A stretch of 64,000 nucleotides of DNA from JAAYZH01 sp964479695 (GCA_964479695.1 CAYZSO010000011.1:20789-84788); one strand, 5' to 3'; positions 1 through 9,215 are shown, counted from the first letter of the stretch. Notes: generated by a model from the sequence alone, not told the origin. A program made the numbers and translations.

Positions 1-891
1 ACTGCTGCCATTGAAAGTAATGTTACCCGTTGCATAAACCATGCCTTTTCCACTGAAGCCACTCCCATTAACGGTCAAATTCCCTTCAACAAAAATCGGT
101 GAATCGACATTCAAGTTACCTGCGTTAAATGTTTTATTCGTATTGTAGTATTGTTTAGCGGCTTGAGCGGCAATTTTGGCAGCGGCGATCGTATCAGAGA
201 AGTCAGGCATCGGGATAAAGGGAGCTGCTTCATTAATAATCTGTCCAAAATTGTTGTGGCTTCCATTTGTTGTAACTTTTGACCCTTGTACCGAACCTGT
301 CACGGTTATGTGGGAACCATTATAATTAACAGTAGATACAGCTTCTGCAGAGCCATCAATGGTCCACCCACCACCATTACTGACAAGTTTTTCATTGGAA
401 TGAACATCACCCAGGATGTCCGTACTACTTCCGTTAATGTATAGTGTTACATTCGGGTCGCCGGAGAAGAGCGTGTAGTTAAATGGACCTTTTGCCACTC
501 CGGTTTGTTCAGCCACGGCTCTCGCCACAACGTTTCCATCTGTAAAACCCAAGATTTTTGCGAAGGTGTACTCGATTCTCTCTGTGATCACCACCTCAAT
601 TTGATTGGCATTTCCACCATAAGGGGTTGTGACATCGACATCCGACTCGAAGCCATTCGCCTTAGCAAATATCTCTGCTTCTGCTATCGCATCGTTCTTG
701 TTCGTGAGTTTAGCTGCTCCGGCCAAAGCCGCCGCATCCGCCGCTGTCTGCAGTTCCGTCTTTGTGAGATTGATCATCGCCAAGTCAATCACAATCGCGG
801 CTAAGCCCAGCAAGAAAACCAGTACAAGAACGATCAGGATCATGGACTGACCCTCTTCCTCTCTCATGAGTTTCTTCAGAAGTTTTTTCAT
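1..891 (-). CDS. TadE/TadG-like pseudopilin-type protein, partial (C-terminus beyond left edge)
   Basis: Open from an ATG at 891-889 to the window edge (297 codons), so the protein is incomplete. The N-terminus has a short basic stretch, then EEEGQSMILIVLV and one hydrophobic helix (about residues 14-35), then LQTAADAAALAGA. This is the class-III-prepilin-like start of TadG-family proteins of Flp pilus loci. The rest is rich in Gly, Asn, Ser and Thr and looks extracellular. A GGTGG ribosome site precedes the start. It lies about 8 kb from the main pilus cluster and on the opposite strand, so it may be a second TadG-like surface protein. The family is recognised; the role is inferred. Confidence 0.75.
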   Translation of the reverse strand, partial: MKKLLKKLMREEEGQSMILIVLVLVFLLGLAAIVIDLAMINLTKTELQTAADAAALAGAAKLTNKNDAIAEAEIFAKANGFESDVDVTTPYGGNANQIEVVITERIEYTFAKILGFTDGNVVARAVAEQTGVAKGPFNYTLFSGDPNVTLYINGSSTDILGDVHSNEKLVSNGGGWTIDGSAEAVSTVNYNGSHITVTGSVQGSKVTTNGSHNNFGQIINEAAPFIPMPDFSDTIAAAKIAAQAAKQYYNTNKTFNAGNLNVDSPIFVEGNLTVNGSGFSGKGMVYATGNITFNGSS

Positions 892-1114
892 AGTAACCAC
901 CTTAAGGATCAGCCGGACAACCGAAGTAACGGCTGTAGACGAATGTACTACAGTTCAATTGATCGCCCTACGAGTATAAAGCACCGGCAACTCATTCGGG
1001 TGCAGAGGAATCGGTTGAGAAGCGCCAAATCAGGCAATTTTACAACTTGTTAAGTGTAATGTAAGACTTTGTTATGGAAGTCACTCGACGCCCAATCTGA
1101 GCGACAGGAGACGC

Positions 1115-2956
1115 CTAACTCACCTCCGGGTAATGGTAGTGGCTGAAATTCGCAACTTGATCAGACGCGGGGAGCAGGAGATTGGTCGATTGACGCAAAG
1201 AACGAACCTTCACTTGCCGCTCATAATATTTCCCCTTGATTGCCAAGTCCGCGATCTCCTGGGTCTCCTTCAGTAAGTCAGCCCCGTCTGTCGGCACCGG
1301 CATTTCACCCTCAGCAGAGATCGCTGAACCAGTGTAAGTACCCAGCAGATTCCGCCCCATCACTGTATCTTGATATGAGGTTTGATCCGTGCCCATTAAG
1401 GACAGTAGCGTAGGTAACATGTCAATCTGGCCACCGGGGTTCGTGATCTCTTGGCCTTCCATGCCGGGAGAGTAAATGATGAACGGCAGCTCCTGATTGT
1501 TCTCCGGGAGATCCGTCTCATAATATTTATGCACCCCTTCATGGTCGCCATAGATGATGACCGCGCTGTTTTCAAGTAGCCCTTCCTCATCCAAAGTACG
1601 GATAAAATCCCCCAACAAACGATCAACGTAGTGGATACTCTGCAGATAATCCGTGCCACTATTTGTCTCTTCGAACGACAGCAATTGCTTCTCTTCAGGA
1701 AGTTCAAAAGGCATGTGGGACGTCACCGTAATGATCGAGAAATAATAGGGTTCGGAGAGAGTGCGAATCCGATTCAGCGACTCATCAAATAACGCCGCGT
1801 CATCGATGCCCAAGCCAATTTGGCTCGTGTCAGCAAAACGTGTTTCGTCAATGTAATCCGCGAATCCGAGTTTCGGGTACACCTGATCGCGGTTCCAATA
1901 AGTCTTGTCATCGCCATGAATGGCAAGTGAGGTGTAGCCGGATTCTTTGAGCAAGATGGGCAATGAGTTATATTCGTGGTCACCGTAGAGGATAAAGGCA
2001 CTTCCGTCGGCCAAAGGATACATCGACGTATTGAAGAGCAGTTCCGCATCAGAGCTATTGCCGTCTTGGGTCTGTTCAATCACGTTGGAGAAATATAAGC
2101 TCTCATCCAGCAAAGCATTGATATTGGGGGTGATCTCGTACCCCATGATCTCTTGTCCGATCACGAAGTTTTCCAGTGACTCAAAATGGATAGCAATCAG
2201 GTTTTTGCCTTCAAGTGATCCGGCCAAAGCCTGATACTGCGGGTCCGTACCCAGATATTTGGCATTCTCTTCGTGCCAGGTGCTGATTTCGTCGACTTCG
2301 TCTCTGGTCAGGCTGACGTTCTCATCTTGAGTGATTCGAAATAACTCATGCAAATGAGAACCCAAAGGAGACATCGCCAGTGGCCACTTCGCCTGGTTTC
2401 CCTTCATGGCCGTCTGAGAAATGTAATTGGTGTAACCAAAAGTCAAAGCCAAAGACATAACAAAAGCCAACACCCCTCGCGGAACATTACGCTTCTGCCT
2501 CGCGCTCTCTTGATGTTTGAAGATCCAGAAAAGCAAGGGAAGATCCAAGAAGAGAATAAAATCCCCCGGCTTGAGGAGCGAAAGCACACCAGACCCAAGC
2601 CCATCCAGCACGCTACTCGCTTGCAGCATGCGTACACTCAGTAATTTCCCAAACGATCTAGCATACACTGCATCGGCAAACAAAAGTATAGACAGTATCA
2701 GGTCCGTAAAAAACAAGTAATTACGTTTCGCTTTCCCTTTCAGAAAAAAAGAAATCGATATCGAGATTGCAACCGGAATCACTGCAGCGAATAGGCCGAA
2801 AAGGTAATACGTCCCATTCATATCGTACAACATACTCAGAGGATAATTCGACTTCAAAACAAGAGAAACGGCAACGTAGACCCAAGCAGGGATTGCCAGT
2901 AATTTTTCGTATCGATCATCGTTCGTTTTCATTTCGGTTTTCATATCTGTTTTCAT
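1115..2956 (-). CDS. LtaS-like membrane sulfatase (lipoteichoic acid synthase family)
   Basis: Protein of 613 residues. Five N-terminal membrane helices (residues about 20-190) are followed by a large extracellular alkaline-phosphatase-fold domain with IAIHFESLENFVIG, IHGDDKTYWNRD, VTSHMPF and IIYGDHEG, the metal-binding blocks of the LtaS family. The family polymerises glycerol-phosphate from phosphatidylglycerol or transfers related phospho-groups at the outer membrane face; the exact substrate cannot be read here. I start at the ATG at 2956 because GGAG lies five bases upstream. A more distal ATG (2977) lacks such a site. The start region encodes the small repeat MKTDMKTEMK. It is monocistronic, with its own likely promoter at 3006-3034. 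Confidence 0.88.
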   Translation of the reverse strand: MKTDMKTEMKTNDDRYEKLLAIPAWVYVAVSLVLKSNYPLSMLYDMNGTYYLFGLFAAVIPVAISISISFFLKGKAKRNYLFFTDLILSILLFADAVYARSFGKLLSVRMLQASSVLDGLGSGVLSLLKPGDFILFLDLPLLFWIFKHQESARQKRNVPRGVLAFVMSLALTFGYTNYISQTAMKGNQAKWPLAMSPLGSHLHELFRITQDENVSLTRDEVDEISTWHEENAKYLGTDPQYQALAGSLEGKNLIAIHFESLENFVIGQEIMGYEITPNINALLDESLYFSNVIEQTQDGNSSDAELLFNTSMYPLADGSAFILYGDHEYNSLPILLKESGYTSLAIHGDDKTYWNRDQVYPKLGFADYIDETRFADTSQIGLGIDDAALFDESLNRIRTLSEPYYFSIITVTSHMPFELPEEKQLLSFEETNSGTDYLQSIHYVDRLLGDFIRTLDEEGLLENSAVIIYGDHEGVHKYYETDLPENNQELPFIIYSPGMEGQEITNPGGQIDMLPTLLSLMGTDQTSYQDTVMGRNLLGTYTGSAISAEGEMPVPTDGADLLKETQEIADLAIKGKYYERQVKVRSLRQSTNLLLPASDQVANFSHYHYPEVS

Positions 2957-3005
2957 AAGCACTCCATGACTTAACATGTCTCTAACATATCAGTATCATT
3001 AGGGG

Positions 3006-3034
3006 ATTATAGCACCCATGTTTAGATAAGGAAA
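3006..3034 (-). promoter_or_regulatory. Likely sigma-A promoter of the LtaS-like gene (extended -10)
   Basis: On the minus strand the -10 is TATAAT (3011-3006), preceded by TGC, an extended -10. A poor -35, TTTCCT (3034-3029), lies 17 bases upstream. It sits about 50 bases before the chosen start codon. Confidence 0.55.
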
Positions 3035-3089
3035 TATCAATATTTAACCAAAGAATGAACAATAAGTTTCAAGAAATTTCAGCTCTATT

Positions 3090-3125
3090 TCACTACATAA
3101 GTTTAAATTTAAACTTATGTAGTGA
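3090..3125. repeat. Interspersed palindrome, copy 1 (36 bp)
   Basis: Core half-site ACTACATAAGTTTAAA followed by its exact reverse complement. Pairing extends 2 bp beyond the core on each side, then fails. It lies between two divergently transcribed genes, so it cannot be a simple shared terminator. Confidence 0.9.
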
Positions 3126-3467
3126 GTTTACTCCTAATTTCACCTCGTGCTGAGTGTTACGAAAATCACGTAAAATCAACAGTTGATGAGCTTCTTGAAT
3201 GATCACGGGAATGATCATCGGCCATCAATCTTTTGTACTTGGAATGATTCTGTCAATCATTTTTTATTCTTTTGTATCATGTGCCATGTATTATGAATTG
3301 GTTGCAAGGCAGCCTTTGTGGTAAACCTATGAAGGAAAGACCGAAGTTGCCCTATTCATTTTTATGAAGTGGCTTCTCGTGGGAGAGACACCTCGCAAGA
3401 TTTGCGGATTTGACCGATGAAATAAGTAGGACAAAGGTTAGCCTGAATAAACACTTGGAGAATTATT

Positions 3468-4334
3468 ATGGTCGATTTGATTTTGTTTCCATCCAGCTAC
3501 TTTAGTATTTCAAATGTGGACGAGGATTTACAACGAGAATATGACGCGGTTCGTTCAACAGGGCTTTTTGACATGGTTTTGTTTGGCTATGATCAATGGT
3601 TCAATGAGAATCGATTACTTGTAAACTATGTGCCCAAGGAAGAACGCCTTGCCGTTTATCGCGGCTGGATGATGAAGCCGGAACAATATGATCAGTTCCA
3701 TAAACGTCTGTTGGAGAAGAAGATCCGTCTTGTTACCGAACCCGAGCAATATCGCTTGATGCATCTTTTCCCGAATGTGTACGAGGCGGTGAAAGAAGAC
3801 ACCGTAAAGATGATGTTATTTCCATTACATTCACAGATTGATGTGGAACAAGTAAAGAAATCCTTTCATAGATTCATAGTCAAAGACTATGTTAAATCGG
3901 TGAAAGGCACCGAATTTCCATCTTATTTTGATCAAAGCATCACCCAAGAAGAATTCGATCAATGGATGAACTACTTCTATAAATACCGTGGCAACCTCCT
4001 AACCGGCGGGTTCTGCATAAAAGAATTTGTCGATCTTAAGAAATATGGTGATCATACTAATGAGTGGCGAGTTTTCTATATCAACCATCAAGTGGCAAGC
4101 GTGTACAGAAATTCTGGGCAAGGGACAGATACACCTGAGCCACCAAGAAGCTTGATTGAAAAATACGGCAACCTTAGTAGCCCGTACTATACTGTAGATT
4201 ATGCGGAGCTCGAATACGGTTCATGGAAGATCATTGAAACCGGTGACGGTCAGGTCTCTGGCTTATCAGAGGGACAAGATTACGAACAATACTACAGGGG
4301 ATTACATCAGTGCTTTAATGAATTAAGCAGCTGA
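3468..4334 (+). CDS. ATP-grasp domain protein, R2K-like clade (DUF4343-type)
   Basis: Protein of 288 residues without signal peptide or membrane helix. FIVKDYVKSVKG (about residues 145-156) resembles the paired-Lys block of R2K ATP-grasp enzymes. EWRVFYI and IETGDGQVSGL match the C-terminal Arg and metal/nucleotide-binding part. ATP-grasp enzymes of this clade are thought to form peptide or amide bonds on proteins or peptides; no substrate can be read here and no precursor peptide or protease gene is adjacent. GGAG lies seven bases before the ATG. The gene stands alone between intergenic regions and is somewhat AT-richer than the genes to the right. Confidence 0.65.
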   Translation: MVDLILFPSSYFSISNVDEDLQREYDAVRSTGLFDMVLFGYDQWFNENRLLVNYVPKEERLAVYRGWMMKPEQYDQFHKRLLEKKIRLVTEPEQYRLMHLFPNVYEAVKEDTVKMMLFPLHSQIDVEQVKKSFHRFIVKDYVKSVKGTEFPSYFDQSITQEEFDQWMNYFYKYRGNLLTGGFCIKEFVDLKKYGDHTNEWRVFYINHQVASVYRNSGQGTDTPEPPRSLIEKYGNLSSPYYTVDYAELEYGSWKIIETGDGQVSGLSEGQDYEQYYRGLHQCFNELSS

Positions 4335-4484
4335 TGCATGCTATTTTGACGTGAATTTTCGATTTATTTTGTCATCTTAAGTATCCAACCATCGATTCAG
4401 GGTATACTAGATCAGAAAGTCCATATCTTATGTCGAAATCGGGATATTAACTAACGCTGTAATATCAAATAATGAGGGGTGACG

Positions 4485-6023
4485 ATGGCTAAGCATTCGG
4501 AAAGTACAAAACAAGCAAGTAGCACAGGAGAGTCAGACGTTCCTACATTGGAGAAATTGGAGAAGCAGACCCCTGTCAGCACACTCATGAAAATCATCTT
4601 TGCCCTTATCCCAATCATTGTCTGTTCCATGGTGGTCTTCAGGCCACTCGATAATGACATCTGGTTTCTCCTGACTCATGGACGCTACGTAGTGGAACAT
4701 GGCATCCCCACCATTGAACCATTCACAATTCACCAAGGTTTCGACTTCATCATGCAGCAATGGCTCTCTGCTCTCATCTTGTATCGGGTGTATGCATTAG
4801 CAGGTGAACTGGGACTTAAACTGCTGGTTTTCCTCTGCTACGTCATCAGCGGAGCGATCTTCTACAAAATTTGCTATAAAATATCGCATAAGCACTACCT
4901 GAAATCAGTACTACTCACTTATCTCTATCTAGGCCTTCTGAATCCCTTCATGACGACTAGGCCTTTCATTTTCACTACGATCATTATCTTGCTGGAAATG
5001 TATGCGCTGGAAAGCTACTTTCTAACCCAAAAGCCCCGCCTGATCCCGATCCTCGCCATACTCTCCGTCCTCCAGATCAACATCCAAGCAGCCATGTGGC
5101 CGATGCTTCTTGTTCTGCTTTTACCTTACTTGATCGATTCATTCGCCTTCAAAATTGGGCCTTTCCAAGGGAGCGGTGTCAAGAAAACACCACTCTGGAT
5201 TTCGGCCGTAGCGATGGTAGCAGCAGGTTTCCTGAACCCCTACGGCTTGGATGCAATGCTCTACACGAAAAACTCATATGGCGTCAAGACAATCAACAAT
5301 ATGGTTCAAGAGATGGCACCAACAACCGCCACCAGCCTTCTAGGTTTGATCATCATTCTCTTGACGACTTCCCTTTGCTTTCTCTATATCTTTGGCCAAA
5401 GCCGCCCCAGAGTCGTTCGCTACATCCTTTTAGCTTTAGGCACCGCCTACTTAAGCTTTACAACCATTCGAGGATTTCTCTTCTTCATTAACTGCGCACT
5501 ATTCCCCCTGATTAATTATCTCGATTTCTCGAAACTTCCTCAGTTTGATAAACAAAACACGCGTAGAACCTTGCTCATCCGGAAAATCCTCATCATCGCA
5601 ATTGCCCTCTTAGTTCCGGTCGTAGCGGTCGTTATGAGTAGGCGAGAAACGGATCTGGAAAAAGGCTGGAGGCAATTTGAGGAGGTCTTAGCGCCGGTCA
5701 TTGAAGATCAGAAAACTTCAGAAGTTATTCTCTACACCGGCTACAACGATGGCGGATTGGCTGAATTCCATGGAGTGCCTTCATATATAGATCCCCGAGC
5801 AGAAGTGTTCTTGAAAGCAAATAATCATGTCGAGGACGTTTTCAGCGAATATTACATGCTGCAAGCAGGCGGAATCTACTACCAAGACGTGCTCAACAAG
5901 TACGATTTCACACATTTGATCGTCGCGGATTATGATCTCCTCTATGAATACTTGGCACACGACTCCAATTACGTATTGACCATGGAGAACGAGAACTATC
6001 GTTTGTTTGAACCTCAGGGTTGA
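4485..6023 (+). CDS. Multi-pass membrane protein, GT-C glycosyltransferase-like
   Basis: Protein of 512 residues with about ten hydrophobic helices and a C-terminal extracellular part of about 125 residues. The first loop reads DNDIWFLLTHGRYVVEHG, then IPTIEPFTIHQG and QQWL, a pattern shared by a large group of GT-C-like membrane proteins in which an acidic loop residue serves lipid-linked sugar transfer. The tail (LYTGYNDGGLAEFHGVPSY, DPRAEVF) is also typical of that group. Enzyme activity is therefore plausible but unproven. I prefer the ATG at 4485, preceded by GAGGGG, over the in-frame GTG at 4479. A CTTTGGCCAAAG word (5390-5401) lies inside the gene. Confidence 0.6.
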   Translation: MAKHSESTKQASSTGESDVPTLEKLEKQTPVSTLMKIIFALIPIIVCSMVVFRPLDNDIWFLLTHGRYVVEHGIPTIEPFTIHQGFDFIMQQWLSALILYRVYALAGELGLKLLVFLCYVISGAIFYKICYKISHKHYLKSVLLTYLYLGLLNPFMTTRPFIFTTIIILLEMYALESYFLTQKPRLIPILAILSVLQINIQAAMWPMLLVLLLPYLIDSFAFKIGPFQGSGVKKTPLWISAVAMVAAGFLNPYGLDAMLYTKNSYGVKTINNMVQEMAPTTATSLLGLIIILLTTSLCFLYIFGQSRPRVVRYILLALGTAYLSFTTIRGFLFFINCALFPLINYLDFSKLPQFDKQNTRRTLLIRKILIIAIALLVPVVAVVMSRRETDLEKGWRQFEEVLAPVIEDQKTSEVILYTGYNDGGLAEFHGVPSYIDPRAEVFLKANNHVEDVFSEYYMLQAGGIYYQDVLNKYDFTHLIVADYDLLYEYLAHDSNYVLTMENENYRLFEPQG

Positions 6024-6029
6024 CTGCAC

Positions 6030-6075
6030 AAGATTGACTACATAAGTTTAAATTTAAACTTATGTAGTCAATCTT
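6030..6075. repeat. Interspersed palindrome, copy 2 (perfect 46 bp)
   Basis: A 32-bp core (6037-6068) with half-site ACTACATAAGTTTAAA. It is flanked by AAGATTG on the left and its exact complement CAATCTT on the right; pairing stops at base 7. It lies between the convergent membrane-protein and kduI genes, where it could also act as a bidirectional terminator. Confidence 0.95.
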
Positions 6076-6090
6076 ACAGCAAAAATCCGC

Positions 6091-6936
6091 TTACCGAATA
6101 TCCTGCGTGCGGATTACGTCCATGTCGTTAAAAGCCAGATTTTCGCCACCCATCGCCCAGATGAAGGTGTAATTGGAAGTGCCGACACCGGAGTGAATAC
6201 TCCAGGAAGGACTGATTACCGCATCATATTCATGCATTAAGAGATGGCGGGTTTGGCTGCCTTCGCCCATCATGTGGAAAACGGCCTGATCCTCAGGCAA
6301 CTCGAAATATGTGTAGACTTCCATGCGGCGCTCGTGAGTATGAGTCGGCATGGTGTTCCAGACGCTGCCGGGTGCTAATTCAGTCAGACCCATGGACAGC
6401 TGGCAAGTGTCCAGAACATCCGGGTGGATGAACTGGTTTATCACGCGTTTGTTGGCGGTTTCATCGGCGCCTTGAGGATTCTTCTTGGCGTCGGCGATGG
6501 TGAGCAAGCGGGTTTCAGTTGTGCGATGTGCCGGAGCAGAGACGCCGTAGAAACGAGCAGGAACTTCTGTCAGCGATTTGAAGGTGATGTCCTTAGCGCC
6601 TTTTGCAATATAAAGGCAATCTTTGTAGCCAAGTTCATATGAAGTGCCGTCAACGGTGACCACGCCGCGGCTGTCTTTGCCGATGTTGAAGAAGCCAACT
6701 TCGCGGCGCTCTAGAAAAAAGCGGGTACCGAAAGTCTTCCATACATCCATACCATCATCGATGGCGAGTTCCTTTGCGACGGGCATGATGCCGAGCGTGA
6801 CCATGCGGTCGACGTGTGAATACACAGCTTGCACTGTGTCTGCCTGATAGAGATTGGTAATGAGGAATTCTTTACGAAGTTCCTCTGTCGTATAGCATTT
6901 GACGTCGTTGGGGTTAGTTGAATAGCGTGTATCCAT
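6091..6936 (-). CDS. kduI: 5-keto-4-deoxyuronate isomerase (4-deoxy-L-threo-5-hexosulose-uronate ketol-isomerase)
   Basis: Protein of 281 residues, the usual KduI length. It isomerises 5-keto-4-deoxyuronate, released from pectin or glycosaminoglycan uronates, to 3-deoxy-D-glycero-2,5-hexodiulosonate. The N-terminus (MDTRYSTNPNDVKCYTTEEL) and the cupin metal site HTHERRMEVYTYF (about residues 196-208) are diagnostic; IHSGVGTSNYTFIWAMGGEN follows near the end. The product feeds the KduD-type dehydrogenase encoded at 8093. AGGAGGA precedes the start. It is divergent from the AraC-type regulator and is probably controlled by it. Confidence 0.95.
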   Translation of the reverse strand: MDTRYSTNPNDVKCYTTEELRKEFLITNLYQADTVQAVYSHVDRMVTLGIMPVAKELAIDDGMDVWKTFGTRFFLERREVGFFNIGKDSRGVVTVDGTSYELGYKDCLYIAKGAKDITFKSLTEVPARFYGVSAPAHRTTETRLLTIADAKKNPQGADETANKRVINQFIHPDVLDTCQLSMGLTELAPGSVWNTMPTHTHERRMEVYTYFELPEDQAVFHMMGEGSQTRHLLMHEYDAVISPSWSIHSGVGTSNYTFIWAMGGENLAFNDMDVIRTQDIR

Positions 6937-6964
6937 ATAATTGTCCTCCTAAATGTACTTCTAA

Positions 6965-7060
6965 CAAGAAGCATAAGAAATAATCATCTTGCAAGAAGCA
7001 TAACACAGAACAGCGTTCACGATTTGCAAGTTTTCTCTCTTTTCGAATGAGAAAACTTGC
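6965..7060. promoter_or_regulatory. Divergent kduI / AraC control region: direct repeat and 12-bp inverted repeat
   Basis: CAAGAAGCATAA occurs at 6965-6976 and 6992-7003, 27 bp apart, a spacing typical of paired AraC-family half-sites. A perfect inverted repeat GCAAGTTTTCTC (7026-7037) / GAGAAAACTTGC (7049-7060) lies nearer the regulator gene. That the regulator binds these sites is inference. Confidence 0.5.
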
Positions 7061-7108
7061 TTATTGGCTACTTTGGGCTAAAATAGGGGAAGTAGCGAGG
7101 TGACTTCT

Positions 7109-8020
7109 ATGATCTTACATGACAACTGCCAGGCAGCCATTGACGAATGCTTGGAAACGAAACGCTTTGCCATCTCGAGGCTCAGACCGGAAGAGAAGAC
7201 CTTTGATCTTCATTTACATAACGTCCATGAAATTTACTACTCCATTTCCGGAGCGCGAAACTTCATCATTGAGTCGGAGAGCTATCCGGTTGAGACGGGC
7301 GATGTGTTTTTTGTGAAGCGCTTCGAGAGCCACTGTGTCACGAAGCTCGACGAGGACAACCACGAGCGGATCACCATCATCGTCCACCCTGATTATTTGC
7401 AGAAACTTTCCTCGACCGAGACCGACCTCACGCACTGCTTCGACATGAGTGAGGAGGAGGGGGGACATCGCCTTTCTTTGGCCAGAGACGCCCAACAAAC
7501 CTTCCGCTTCCTCATTCAGAAATTATCCACGATCAGCGGCTACGGCGAGGATTTGCAGGAAACCGCAACTTTCGTCGAACTCATGCTGTTGCTCAACAAG
7601 CAACTTCAAGAAGAGTCCGCTGCGGAGCCGAAGAAGCCGGACTTCGCCTACAACGAGCGAACCGCCGAGATCCTTGACTATATCAACGACAACCTTTCGG
7701 AGAACTTGACGCTCGAGAATATCGCCAACCATTTCTATATTTCCAAGTCCTACCTTTGCCGTGAATTCAGCAGATTCACCGGAACATCAATCAATAAATA
7801 TTTGGCAGCACGCCGAATTAGTGTGGCGAAGCGTTACTTGGCTGAGGGGGAAACGGCCTTGACAGCCAGCCGCCTTGCCGGTTTCAAAGACTATTCCAAC
7901 TTCCACAGAACCTTCATCAATACTCTTGGTGTGACGCCCAAGAAATACCAGACCCTTAGCCAACAACATGTTCTCTCCCAAGAAAGTGACGAAGATTTCC
8001 CAACAATCAAGCACGATTAG
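7109..8020 (+). CDS. AraC-family transcriptional regulator
   Basis: Protein of 303 residues. The N-terminal cupin sensor domain (about 1-150) contains LHLHNVHEIYYSISG and VETGDVFFV. The C-terminal double helix-turn-helix (about 200-300) contains LTLENIANHFYISKSYLCREF and GFKDYSNFHRTFINTLGVTP, the classical AraC signature. It sits between kduI and kduD, so control of uronate use is the natural reading; the inducer is unknown. The ATG at 7109 follows GAGGTGA with a five-base spacer and is preferred over GTG at 7100. Confidence 0.9.
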   Translation: MILHDNCQAAIDECLETKRFAISRLRPEEKTFDLHLHNVHEIYYSISGARNFIIESESYPVETGDVFFVKRFESHCVTKLDEDNHERITIIVHPDYLQKLSSTETDLTHCFDMSEEEGGHRLSLARDAQQTFRFLIQKLSTISGYGEDLQETATFVELMLLLNKQLQEESAAEPKKPDFAYNERTAEILDYINDNLSENLTLENIANHFYISKSYLCREFSRFTGTSINKYLAARRISVAKRYLAEGETALTASRLAGFKDYSNFHRTFINTLGVTPKKYQTLSQQHVLSQESDEDFPTIKHD

Positions 8021-8092
8021 AGAGCCTTTCCAGACGGAAGTCACACGCCCACCAAGTATAATGAAAGAGAAATTTACTTGGAGGATAAGACA

Positions 8093-8884
8093 ATGGGATT
8101 ACTCGATACTTTTCGCCTGGATGGCAAGGTTGCGCTGGTAACAGGGGCCACACACGGAATTGGTTTTGCCATAGCATCTGCTCTTGCAGAAGCGGGGGCA
8201 CAAGTCGCCATCAACGCACGCAGTGAAGACTCACTGAACAAGGGACTCGCGTCCTACCGCGAAGCGGGCTACCCGGAGGTCAAGGGTTATGTTTGTGATG
8301 TGACCGATGAAGCGCAGGTACAGCAGATGATTGCACAGATCGAAGAAGATTTCAGCGCTTCCGTTGACATTCTGGTCAACAACGCCGGTATGATCAAGCG
8401 CATCCCCATGACCGAAATGAGCGTCGAAGATTACCGCGCTGTTGTGGATGTTGACCTCACAGCCTGTTTCATTACGGCCAAAGCCGTCCTCCCCGCCATG
8501 GTGACCAAACGCAAAGGGAAGATCATCAACATCTGCTCCATGATGTCTGAGTTAGGTCGTGAGACGGTCTCTGCCTATGCTTCGGCGAAAGGCGGACTCA
8601 AAATGCTCACGAAGAACATTGCTTCCGAATATGGCAAATACAACATTCAATGTAATGGCCTTGGCCCCGGCTATATTGCCACACCACAGACGGCTCCCTT
8701 GCGGGAACCCGGTGTGCCTTTTAACGATTTCATTATCGGCCGAACACCAGCTGAGCGCTGGGGAACCCCCGAGGACCTGCAAGGCCCGGCTGTGTTCCTG
8801 GCTTCGGACGCTTCGAACTTCGTCAATGGGCATATTTTATATGTGGATGGCGGGATCCTGGCCTATATCGGCAAGCAACCGTAA
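8093..8884 (+). CDS. kduD: SDR oxidoreductase, KduD / gluconate 5-dehydrogenase-like
   Basis: Protein of 263 residues with a classical short-chain dehydrogenase layout: NAD(P)-binding TGATHGIG (about 18-25), NNAG (about 94-97), catalytic Ser in NICSMMS, YASAK active-site Tyr/Lys, and GPGYIATPQT. Together with kduI it points to reduction of 3-deoxy-D-glycero-2,5-hexodiulosonate to KDG; gluconate 5-dehydrogenase is the main alternative. The ATG at 8093 has GGAGG eight bases upstream; the TTG at 8078 overlaps that site and is rejected. kdgK and kdgA are not in the window. Confidence 0.85.
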   Translation: MGLLDTFRLDGKVALVTGATHGIGFAIASALAEAGAQVAINARSEDSLNKGLASYREAGYPEVKGYVCDVTDEAQVQQMIAQIEEDFSASVDILVNNAGMIKRIPMTEMSVEDYRAVVDVDLTACFITAKAVLPAMVTKRKGKIINICSMMSELGRETVSAYASAKGGLKMLTKNIASEYGKYNIQCNGLGPGYIATPQTAPLREPGVPFNDFIIGRTPAERWGTPEDLQGPAVFLASDASNFVNGHILYVDGGILAYIGKQP

Positions 8885-9055
8885 GGATTTAACGTCCCTA
8901 CTTTCATCAACCTACTGGATTCGTATGATTTATACTATATTGATTCACATATAGAAGAGGAAGGATATATTACAGAAGCAAACATATATGAATAAAGATT
9001 TAACACAATTTTAAGAAATTTTGAAAGAAATTTGAAGATTTTCTTGCAAAAGCGA

Positions 9056-9084
9056 TAGACATTTTCGCACATGTACTTTATACT
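9056..9084 (+). promoter_or_regulatory. Likely sigma-A promoter of the Tad/Flp cluster
   Basis: TAGACA (9056-9061), a 17-base spacer and TATACT (9079-9084). It lies 131 bases before the first flp start, leaving a leader that contains a CGACGACTCTCGG-type hairpin near 9170. The rest of the 8885-9215 gap shows nothing else recognisable. Confidence 0.6.
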
Positions 9085-9215
9085 TCGTTTGACTGAAGTA
9101 CAGAAGAATTAATAATCTACTGTATTGGATGCGTGTTACAACTAGTTTGGAACACCGAGCATGAAGCCGACGACTCTCGGAATCGAGGACGTCATCCATT
9201 TTTTAGGAGGATCCC

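Larger units (their letters stand above)
2957..3467. other. Intergenic region between divergent genes, one palindrome, otherwise unassigned
   Basis: Besides the promoter near 3006 and the palindrome at 3090-3125, it holds a weak terminator-like hairpin (AATGATT / AATCATT then T-run, 3243-3265) and repeated GATCA words near 3200. The 170 bases before the ATP-grasp gene contain short self-complementary stretches (for example TCTCGTGGGAGA near 3375). No riboswitch class could be matched. Confidence 0.4.

Noticed and set aside
3300..3467. Riboswitch (c-di-GMP or glycine type) before the ATP-grasp gene
   Set aside because: GGTAAACC and GAAAGACC words are suggestive, but the conserved core order of either class could not be completed.
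6030..6075. Palindromes as plain rho-independent terminators
   Set aside because: The stem is AT-rich and lacks a GC clamp; other copies lie between divergent genes and inside the arginine operon. A secondary terminator role at convergent sites stays possible.
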